Below are positions 1 through 5,179 of a stretch of DNA of 5,179 bases, in pieces. Numbering within the stretch: position 1 is the stretch's first letter; every line of letters starts with the position of its first letter. The stretch covers positions 1-5,179 of the forward strand of contig JAFGTH010000007.1 of the NCBI GenBank assembly GCA_016934225.1, in the 5' to 3' direction. Below the pieces are notes generated by a model. The model did not search any database and was not told the DNA's origin. It was given only the letters and a program-made list of their open reading frames with translations. The DNA is from Lentisphaerota bacterium. GTDB lineage: Bacteria; Verrucomicrobiota; Kiritimatiellia; UBA8416; JAFGTH01. Both the position numbers and the translations under genes were made by a program.

Positions 1-1686
1 ACGAGACCAAGCATGCCAACATGCACGACCGTTGGTGAGAATTGTTGCCGCTAACAAAAGGACGGCTAACGCTCGCGCCAGCCATTTGAATCCATTTTTT
101 TGACAAATTAAATAATGATACAGATAACCGGAAAGAACGGCAATAAGCGGAATAGTATATACAAGGTATCTTCGCGTTGCCCACGGATAAAGATCCTTTA
201 TGCCCTTTTGTAACAGCATGGCCATGGATATCACAGAAAGGAATGCCAGTATCCCGTAAAAACGGTTTGAGAATGAGTGTTTTCTCCGGAGCAACAGTAT
301 TGCTCCAAAACACGCTAAAATCAGAGGTATTATACCAATGTAATGAATTAACTGGCGGAGATTATAAGAAGGTTCAGCCAACAGTCTTGTACCCGATCCC
401 AACCATATAACCCCCATGGTTATCAGTGTTATTGAGACAAACGTCATGCTAAAGAACGGACGCAAAAGGGAAAAGATCTTGTAACGCACAATAGTGCGTC
501 CTATCAGATCAATTACGATTGTCATCAGAACAGCAACAATAGTAACCAGAAAAAGTGTTGGCATAATAGGCTTGAGTCTAACTATTGTTATGGAGCAAAC
601 ATTCCAGTTAATTGCCGTTGCAACAGAAATCGCAATAAATTGGGCAATTCTTTCAACTAAGACCGAAGTTTTATTACGGTGTTCTTCCAGATCTAATATT
701 GCCGATACTAATATAATGATGGCAGCAAACGGCACGAAACTGATTCTGTTAATTATGGCCGCAAACATAAACAACGAGCTCCAAATAGCCTTGGCTAATC
801 CGGTTGATGAATTAGCAGCGCAAAGACATATGCCAAGCAACAAAACAAGCTGAAGCATTTCTGATGTAGGCGTTCGAAGATGGTATATCCATATAGGCTG
901 AGTGATAAGTCCGAACAAAGCAAAATATGACCATATTCTGCCGCTTCTGTACCCGACGAGAACAGCAACAAGCGCAAGACACACCATAGCACCTAGTAAT
1001 ATGTTAACTCGCGTCGCGGCGCGCAGCCCTCCGCATCTAGCCGTAACGGCTACTGCCGACGGCATTAGTCGAAAAAAATAGTGCTGCAATTTGCTGGTGC
1101 GAATGTCAATCGGAACTCCAGGAAAACATTCGCGATAATTTTCTGATCCTCTTACAAACAAAAGCCCTTCGTCTTCCGTAATCAGACCGTATGGCGCAAG
1201 AGGTACCGGCTCAAACGTCCCTGATCGCTCAACAATCATTCCTTGGTTAACGTATATGCCCGGATCCCAACCTCCAACGATCCATTCGCCCCGAGCCGGT
1301 AGGAGCATAACCAGAGAAATGGTCATGATTGAAAGCAATATGCCCAACAAGCTGAAACGCAGCGTCGAGCATAATCGCTGTCGCGCTCTGACAATACCGA
1401 ACGCCGCGCCCACGGCGCTTAAAAGAGTGAGAGAGATCCACTCGATCGGTTCCGAATAAAGGCCCAGCTCGGAGAGGACAAACGCGTTTAAGACCGCTAT
1501 CAAAAACCCTAGTATTGTGGACTTGGCAATTGCCAGCAAATAATCCGACCAAGGCGAATCGCTCAACGCATCAGTCGTGCATGTCCATGACCAAGCCATA
1601 CCCGGCACAAACACTCTGGCGGTAAATAAAAGCGAACATGCCAACCAAGGATTGGAACCCACAGTCAAGAAAGCGGCGTTAGTCAT
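1..1686 (-). CDS. GT-C fold (GT39/ArnT-like) polytopic membrane glycosyltransferase, C-terminus cut by window edge
   Basis: The frame reads from an ATG at 1686 to the left edge without a stop, giving 562 residues and no C-terminus. About 13-15 hydrophobic segments are visible (for example near residues 11-30, 47-75, 82-100, 111-130, 226-247, 251-270, 298-330, 372-395, 411-430, 445-466, 504-525 and 537-551). A soluble loop at about 131-225 begins with GGWDPGIYVNQG (138-149). Its Asp141 matches the acidic residue expected in the first outer loop of GT-C enzymes, which transfer sugar from a polyprenyl-phosphate donor outside the membrane. RTPTSE (271-276) and WATRRYL (502-508) also fit GT39-like proteins. 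The start lies 16 bases after the GT2 stop, suggesting co-transcription and perhaps coupled translation, since no strong Shine-Dalgarno is seen. Three or four hydrophobic segments before the Asp loop are more than in canonical GT-C proteins. The class is fairly sure from sequence pattern; donor, acceptor and exact family are unknown. Confidence 0.82.
   Translation of the reverse strand, partial: MTNAAFLTVGSNPWLACSLLFTARVFVPGMAWSWTCTTDALSDSPWSDYLLAIAKSTILGFLIAVLNAFVLSELGLYSEPIEWISLTLLSAVGAAFGIVRARQRLCSTLRFSLLGILLSIMTISLVMLLPARGEWIVGGWDPGIYVNQGMIVERSGTFEPVPLAPYGLITEDEGLLFVRGSENYRECFPGVPIDIRTSKLQHYFFRLMPSAVAVTARCGGLRAATRVNILLGAMVCLALVAVLVGYRSGRIWSYFALFGLITQPIWIYHLRTPTSEMLQLVLLLGICLCAANSSTGLAKAIWSSLFMFAAIINRISFVPFAAIIILVSAILDLEEHRNKTSVLVERIAQFIAISVATAINWNVCSITIVRLKPIMPTLFLVTIVAVLMTIVIDLIGRTIVRYKIFSLLRPFFSMTFVSITLITMGVIWLGSGTRLLAEPSYNLRQLIHYIGIIPLILACFGAILLLRRKHSFSNRFYGILAFLSVISMAMLLQKGIKDLYPWATRRYLVYTIPLIAVLSGYLYHYLICQKNGFKWLARALAVLLLAATILTNGRACWHAWSR
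1038..1064. repeat. Two adjacent small palindromes inside the GT-C gene
   Basis: TAGCCGT and ACGGCTA (1038-1052, one central base) are followed one base later by TGCCG and CGGCA (1054-1064, one central base). They lie in a local GC-rich patch of an otherwise AT-rich coding region, within codons for about residues 209-217 in the long outer loop. With one-base centres they fold poorly as hairpins as drawn. They may be protein-binding words or chance. Confidence 0.3.
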
Positions 1687-1702
1687 GATAACCAGCGGTC
1701 TT

Positions 1703-2662
1703 TTACGATCCGCGTTTCAGAATATCCCTTTTCTGATTCACGAGTATTTCTTCTACCGTGGAACGCGTACGATTGTTCATATCCGCGAGAATGCCGACTA
1801 TCGCAAATTGTAGAGATATCAAGAAAAAGCCACCGGATACGAATGCAGCCCACTTGTGAGGAGTAATCTGGCCAGTGGTCATGAAGTGGGTGAAAAGGAA
1901 GACGGCCAATATCAGGGACGGCACGAAGAATACTATGCAAAGCTCCATGAAAAAGCTGAGAGGACGGTAGTCGCGGTATGTTCGCATGATGATTTTGCTG
2001 GTCTGGATAGCATACTTTACGAGATTATTTGCGACTCTGGACTTTCCGAATTGGCGCACTCCTCTTACAGTTATCGGCAGCTCGGATATTCGTATATCAC
2101 TGAAAGCCAGAGACATGATGACTTCCTGTGTATATGTGAAATCACCAAACAGATTTAAACGCAACAATGCCTCACACGAATAAGCACGAAAACCGCATGA
2201 CACATCGCTAAGGCTGGTTTTTGCCAAGGCGTTCACGATATGGCACATCATCATATTGCCCCAGTATTTCACTATCGGCATTTCGGGGCGGTTGTCCGGA
2301 TCCGCAAAGCGAGTTCCTGTAACGAAATCAGCCTTGCCTTCTACAATTGGAGCAATCAGAGCCGGTACATCTTCAACGTTGAATTGACCGTCAGCATCTA
2401 TGGTCACAACTATGTCCGCACCTTTGCTGAGTGCATAATTCTTGCCGGTATGAAAGGCGGCGCCAACGCCACGTGTTGATGCATGCGTTAAAACAATCGC
2501 GCCGGCATCTGAAGCTATCTCGGCGGTTTTGTCAATAGATCCGTCATTGACAACTAAGCATATGATTTCATCTATGCCCGACAGATTTTTGGGCAAGCTT
2601 TTGAGAACCGAACTTATAGTTCTCTCTTCATTTAAAGCCGGCAAACTATAGACCAGTTTCAT
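1703..2662 (-). CDS. Membrane-anchored GT2 family glycosyltransferase (polyprenyl-phosphate glycosyltransferase, DPM1/GtrB-like)
   Basis: This is a complete gene. Residue numbers here count from an upstream TTG (2674), four codons before the ATG at 2662. Family motifs in order: PALNEE (12-17), NDGS (43-46), the nucleotide-sugar and metal-binding DAD in TIDADGQF (93-95), GTRFAD (120-125), SCGFRAY (159-165) and TQEV (182-185). Two hydrophobic helices close the protein (about 241-266 and 275-298), followed by a basic tail, as in GtrB-type enzymes that load a sugar from a nucleotide donor onto polyprenyl phosphate at the cytoplasmic membrane face. The length of about 320 residues is normal for that group. 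I prefer the ATG because it gives MKLVYSLPALNEE, a typical GT2 opening. The TTG has a weak AGAG seven bases upstream, while the ATG has no clear Shine-Dalgarno. The GT-C gene follows directly and is the likely consumer of the lipid-linked sugar (inference). The sugar cannot be predicted. Confidence 0.93.
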   Translation of the reverse strand: MKLVYSLPALNEERTISSVLKSLPKNLSGIDEIICLVVNDGSIDKTAEIASDAGAIVLTHASTRGVGAAFHTGKNYALSKGADIVVTIDADGQFNVEDVPALIAPIVEGKADFVTGTRFADPDNRPEMPIVKYWGNMMMCHIVNALAKTSLSDVSCGFRAYSCEALLRLNLFGDFTYTQEVIMSLAFSDIRISELPITVRGVRQFGKSRVANNLVKYAIQTSKIIMRTYRDYRPLSFFMELCIVFFVPSLILAVFLFTHFMTTGQITPHKWAAFVSGGFFLISLQFAIVGILADMNNRTRSTVEEILVNQKRDILKRGS

Positions 2663-2817
2663 AACGTGAACCAATTAATAACTCTTTTCTCGCCAAGAAA
2701 CAAATATCAAATGACCGCATTCTGCGGCAAGGACTTTCCATTACGACTTTGTTGTGCAAATGGTTCAATCAGCTTTATCCGGAAAGAAAAGCCTTTGAGC
2801 ACAGATCTTTAACAAAT
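2663..2817. other. Intergenic gap between hydrolase-like gene and GT2 gene
   Basis: This is 155 bases between two minus-strand genes, AT-rich near the GT2 start. The only structure seen is a short hairpin at 2715-2727. I found no well-spaced -35/-10 pair for the GT2 gene; a TTGATA-like hexamer on the minus strand lacks a -10 at the right distance. No rho-independent terminator with a U-tract follows the hydrolase-like gene. Readthrough into the glycosyltransferase pair is therefore possible, and an internal promoter outside the sigma70 consensus is equally possible. Confidence 0.5.
2715..2727 (-). repeat. Short inverted repeat (5-bp stem, 3-nt loop)
   Basis: CCGCA and TGCGG are perfectly complementary around a TTC spacer, about 90 bases past the stop of the hydrolase-like gene. 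On the minus strand it is followed by a T-rich but interrupted stretch (TCATTTGATATTTG). The stem is too short and the tail too broken to call an intrinsic terminator; it may be chance. Confidence 0.3.
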
Positions 2818-4788
2818 TCAATCGCACGACAGAGACAACACCGGCAATATTTCATCTGCTACCGCGCGATTCAGATCAAACAGCACAAATCCGTCGGTCC
2901 GCATGCGACGCGCTATGCCGATCTGATCAATAACCTGCAGAGCATTGAGCCGACTTTCGGCTGCCGTCACGCCAATGCCCGGATAGATTCGACCGGCCGC
3001 TTTCGGCATCGCAAGCTGCGTGTTCAGGAATTCTTCAAATCTATCGAGATCCGTCGTATAATTCATTGGACACACAAAATCCACAATTCCTTGTTGCAGC
3101 CAGTTGCCCCAATCCTGAGCCACACTATCCATACAGATTGGATACTTGCCGTAAACTGCGGCCGACACTTTGATGTTCGGATTGATTTTCTTAACCAATG
3201 AATGGACATCCCGCATCAAGCGCGTAATCCGAGACAACCGCCATTCACTGTATTTCTTTTTCAGTTCACCGGTTTGAACGCTTGCCGGCCAATTTTTCAA
3301 TGTTTTACCGATATGCTTCTGGAACTCCGCCTTACACACCGGACAATAGCAGTAGTGAGAATTCGGATATCTGATGTAATCGAGATGAATACCGTCAACG
3401 TTATACTTCCGCACAACTTCTCTGATGGATTCTTTCTCCATAATTACGTTGTCGAGGCCCGACGGACACAACCAATTCACCGACTCACCGCTGTCCGACA
3501 CCTGGAATCGCCCTTCCCTCTTCAGTCTTCCAACCAGTTCTTTCGGCGCATCGCCAAGAAACCAGCACACTTTCCAGGCGTGAACCCGAATCCCATGTCT
3601 GTGTGCGGCTTTTATGCACTGCGCGAGCAGGTCGCCTTTAATCCGATATGCATCCGATCTCGGCAGCACATCGCTCTCGTAATGCGCAATTCCAGCCCAC
3701 AGAACGTTCACGAATAGATCCGTAATGCCATGCGACGCAAGAACCCGGCACGTCTTATCCCAGTCACCCGAATACAGCCCTTCGCCCGAATGGTTCCATA
3801 TCCCGCGAAACTCAGTCTTCAGCGCATCTCTCGCCGAAACAGACAACCCGGCGCAGCCATAAGTTCGAATATACGCATGCGTAAGTGCATTCTTTAGATC
3901 ACGGCTGCCAATGACCGCATCGGGATACTTCCCTCCGGCCAGATGATCTGTGAGCGCTTTGTAGCTATCATGTGCTCGACCTAAATGACCTGCAACCATG
4001 ATCTCATCAATAGTGCCGTGCGCTGCCCCAACAATGTCAGAGAGAGCAGTCCGGAAGTCCGGAAACCTGTTGCTAAGCGTTCCGGCCGCGTTCATACATC
4101 TCGCCGCCGCTGACCGCCATACACTGGAATCGTACGCGCCCAGCAGCGCGAGAATCATCAGTTTCTTGTTCTCAGTGTCTCCATCATCAAGGAGAATATG
4201 TGTCATCCATGCCCCATGCACAGATTGCACCCAGGCAGGTTCCTCCTCCCCCATGTTCCCATACCAGGAAGCAATCACCTTGGCGTCGTTCTGCGCCGGA
4301 TAAACCGGTCTGATATTAAGCGACTCCTGCATGACAATATCGGGCGCATATGCAGGAGCAAATCTGTTGAAACGTATTTCGCTCCATCTGCCGCCTTCCC
4401 TGCAGGCCATGTACTCGCCGAGTTTCATGTGCATCAGTTTTGCCAACGCGGGTTCGGCGGAATAGAAGACGATAATCTTGCCGCCTCTTTTCACAAATGC
4501 TGCGAGGGCGCCCATCTCTCGTCGGTCGGGGCGCGGATTGTAGCCGAGTATGACAATCCTGGCCGCGGTCAATTTGCCGCCGACTACGTCGTCATCGTTC
4601 AGAATGTCATGTTCTATGCCAAGCTCAGTCAGCCAGCGATGCAAACGATCCGTAACCGATTTTGCGTATATCTGTTCTGCCTTATTGGGAATTGAAGTAG
4701 TGCCGCGTACCAGCACAACGTTCGCCGTCCATGCCTGACATGCCGCGAACATTACGCAATACAATACTATCGTTTGCAATCTTCTCAT
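2818..4788 (-). CDS. Exported GHL10-type glycoside hydrolase-like protein with N-terminal GATase/DUF4350-like domain
   Basis: This is a complete 656-residue protein. A short signal peptide (MRR, then hydrophobic residues 4-16) ends near FAACQA or AWTA; Cys17 could be a weak lipobox with Phe at -3. Residues about 35-125 resemble the GATase/DUF4350-like fold: a helix, RIVILGYNP (77-85), then AAFVKRGGKIIVFYS (96-110). Residues about 215-325 look helical. From RGIWNHSGEGLYSG (328-341) the protein follows the GHL10 (DUF187-like) barrel: the strand DLFVNVLW (357-364), VHAWKV (402-407), WLCPSG (439-444), VDGIHLDYIRYP (464-475), CPMNYT (573-578) and YPGIG (602-606). Asp465, Asp470 and neighbours are candidate active-site residues by analogy. 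CYCPVC (480-485) forms a Cys-rich loop. GHL10 proteins are thought to cleave polysaccharides, but activity and substrate are not established here. The ATG at 4788 is chosen because it gives the signal peptide; no Shine-Dalgarno is evident. The protein likely acts outside the cytoplasm. Confidence 0.88.
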   Translation of the reverse strand: MRRLQTIVLYCVMFAACQAWTANVVLVRGTTSIPNKAEQIYAKSVTDRLHRWLTELGIEHDILNDDDVVGGKLTAARIVILGYNPRPDRREMGALAAFVKRGGKIIVFYSAEPALAKLMHMKLGEYMACREGGRWSEIRFNRFAPAYAPDIVMQESLNIRPVYPAQNDAKVIASWYGNMGEEEPAWVQSVHGAWMTHILLDDGDTENKKLMILALLGAYDSSVWRSAAARCMNAAGTLSNRFPDFRTALSDIVGAAHGTIDEIMVAGHLGRAHDSYKALTDHLAGGKYPDAVIGSRDLKNALTHAYIRTYGCAGLSVSARDALKTEFRGIWNHSGEGLYSGDWDKTCRVLASHGITDLFVNVLWAGIAHYESDVLPRSDAYRIKGDLLAQCIKAAHRHGIRVHAWKVCWFLGDAPKELVGRLKREGRFQVSDSGESVNWLCPSGLDNVIMEKESIREVVRKYNVDGIHLDYIRYPNSHYCYCPVCKAEFQKHIGKTLKNWPASVQTGELKKKYSEWRLSRITRLMRDVHSLVKKINPNIKVSAAVYGKYPICMDSVAQDWGNWLQQGIVDFVCPMNYTTDLDRFEEFLNTQLAMPKAAGRIYPGIGVTAAESRLNALQVIDQIGIARRMRTDGFVLFDLNRAVADEILPVLSLSCD

Positions 4789-4931
4789 GCGTTCAGTTTA
4801 CCCAAAACCACACGCAATGAACCAACGAAAAATACGAGAGTATATTGTATGCAACAGAGTTCAGGAGCCGGACCACACATTCACATAGATGCACATTGGG
4901 GTATTGCCCGGCGCGCGGCAGCTCGCAAATC

Positions 4932-4953
4932 CGTGATTTTTCATGAAATCACG
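4932..4953. repeat. Perfect inverted repeat, 8-bp arms, 6-nt spacer (possible operator)
   Basis: CGTGATTT (4932-4939) and AAATCACG (4946-4953) are exact reverse complements around TTCATG. The repeat ends 11 bases upstream of the -35 of the right-hand promoter and about 145 bases from the left-hand start. The size and symmetry suit a dimeric regulator site. As RNA it would form a hairpin, but no U-tract follows on the plus strand, so an operator is likelier than a terminator. The regulator is unknown. Confidence 0.5.
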
Positions 4954-4964
4954 CTTTACGCACA

Positions 4965-4993
4965 TTGCCAATACGAGCCGACCGTGCTATATA
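4965..4993 (+). promoter_or_regulatory. Sigma70-type promoter with extended -10 for the right-hand gene
   Basis: A -35 TTGCCA (4965-4970), a 17-base spacer and a -10 TATATA (4988-4993) are present, with TG at 4985-4986 forming an extended -10 (TGC before the hexamer). Transcription would start near 5000, leaving a leader of about 10 bases before the ATG at 5011. That rules out the in-frame GTG at 4984 as the start if this promoter is used. Confidence 0.55.
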
Positions 4994-5010
4994 GTTTTAT
5001 ACGAGTTTAT

Positions 5011-5179
5011 ATGAAATATCTTATATTCATCTTATTTTTGACTGTTATGACGCCGCTGAATGCGGATGCCTATATTGGGCCGGGAGCAGGACTGACCGTT
5101 GTCAGTTCATTCTTTGTCGTATTCACCGCATTCTTGTCGGCCGCCGGGGCAATTCTCATGTGGCCTCTCCGATATACCT
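5011..5179 (+). CDS. Exported or membrane protein with 'YIGPGAG' N-terminus, 3' end outside window
   Basis: Only the first 56 codons are present; no stop occurs before the edge. Residues 1-20 form a signal peptide or membrane anchor: Lys2, a hydrophobic core (3-13), and a likely signal peptidase I site at ADA|Y (18-20). The mature part would begin YIGPGAG (21-27) and run directly into a second hydrophobic helix (about 28-52) ending WPLRY. From memory, this short layout precedes an alkaline-phosphatase/type I phosphodiesterase-like domain in some membrane proteins of Verrucomicrobiota and related phyla. No catalytic part is visible here, so that assignment is only a suggestion. The ATG is supported by a GAG (5003-5005) five bases upstream and by the promoter position. 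The gene is divergent from the GHL10-like gene and may share its control region. Confidence 0.68.
   Translation, partial: MKYLIFILFLTVMTPLNADAYIGPGAGLTVVSSFFVVFTAFLSAAGAILMWPLRYT

Larger units (their letters stand above)
4789..5010. promoter_or_regulatory. Divergent intergenic regulatory region
   Basis: These 222 bases separate the starts of two outward-facing genes. They contain a perfect 8-bp inverted repeat (4932-4953), a sigma70-like promoter for the right-hand gene (4965-4993) and repeated CACATT words (4876, 4892 and 4961, plus CACAT at 4882). For the left-hand gene the minus strand carries -10-like words (TACAAT and TATACT near 4845-4860), but no good -35 is at the proper distance, so its promoter is not called. 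No small gene or RNA gene was recognised here. Confidence 0.6.

Noticed and set aside
494..853. Plus-strand open frame opposite the GT-C gene
   Set aside because: It is antisense to a continuous minus-strand frame with clear membrane helices and GT-C motifs. Its own translation has no recognisable family pattern.
1247..1552. Minus-strand open frame of 101 codons
   Set aside because: It overlaps the GT-C gene in another frame of the same strand. The GT-C frame runs through it unbroken and carries the DPG motif.
2715..2727. Intrinsic terminator for the hydrolase-like gene
   Set aside because: The stem is only five base pairs and the following T-stretch is interrupted, so it is listed only as a short inverted repeat.
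2749..3717. Two consecutive plus-strand open frames opposite the 3' half of the hydrolase-like gene
   Set aside because: They lie antisense to conserved GHL10 motifs. The translations are rich in His, Arg and Cys without domain structure, as expected of a shadow frame.
4198..4695. Plus-strand open frame of 165 codons opposite the N-terminal domain of the hydrolase-like gene
   Set aside because: It is antisense to a well-supported coding region and has no signal peptide, domain pattern or ribosome binding site that would favour it.
4845..4866. Sigma70 promoter for the hydrolase-like gene (minus-strand TTGCAT, TACAAT, TATACT words)
   Set aside because: No -35/-10 pair has a spacing of 16-18 bases; single AT-rich hexamers are not enough.

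Overview
The window is dense bacterial DNA with three genes on the minus strand and the start of one divergent gene on the plus strand. No RNA gene, CRISPR array, transposase or integrase was seen. The organism is probably Gram-negative, most likely in the Verrucomicrobiota/Kiritimatiellota/Lentisphaerota area. That placement is inferred only from two things: a secreted GHL10-type glycoside-hydrolase-like protein with a GATase-like front domain, and a short N-terminus of the 'YIGPGAG' kind. There is no marker gene to confirm it.

Layout, left to right. Positions 1-1686 (minus) hold a polytopic membrane protein of GT-C/GT39-like glycosyltransferase type. It is open at the left edge, so its C-terminus is missing; 562 codons are visible. 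Immediately upstream on the same strand, 1703-2662 encodes a complete membrane-anchored GT2 glycosyltransferase of the DPM1/GtrB kind, with two C-terminal membrane helices. Only 16 bases separate the two, so they look like one transcription unit. A 155-base gap (2663-2817) follows, with one small hairpin and no convincing promoter. Positions 2818-4788 (minus) encode a complete 656-residue exported protein: signal peptide, GATase/DUF4350-like front domain, helical linker, then a GHL10-like barrel with an embedded Cys-rich loop. Positions 4789-5010 are a divergent intergenic region with a clear inverted repeat and a good sigma70-type promoter facing right. From 5011 a plus-strand gene starts with a signal peptide and a second hydrophobic helix, and it runs off the right edge.

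How the genes may work together (inference): the GT2 enzyme would charge polyprenyl phosphate with a sugar on the cytoplasmic face. After flipping, the GT-C protein would transfer that sugar to an acceptor outside the membrane. The exported GHL10-like protein would act on a glycan in the periplasm or at the surface. This reads as a small surface-glycan locus. The acceptor, sugar and glycan cannot be named from the sequence. The two glycosyltransferase genes look more AT-rich than the hydrolase gene (hand counts of 60-base samples: 21 G/C at 601-660, 34 G/C at 4381-4440), so the two blocks may have different histories.
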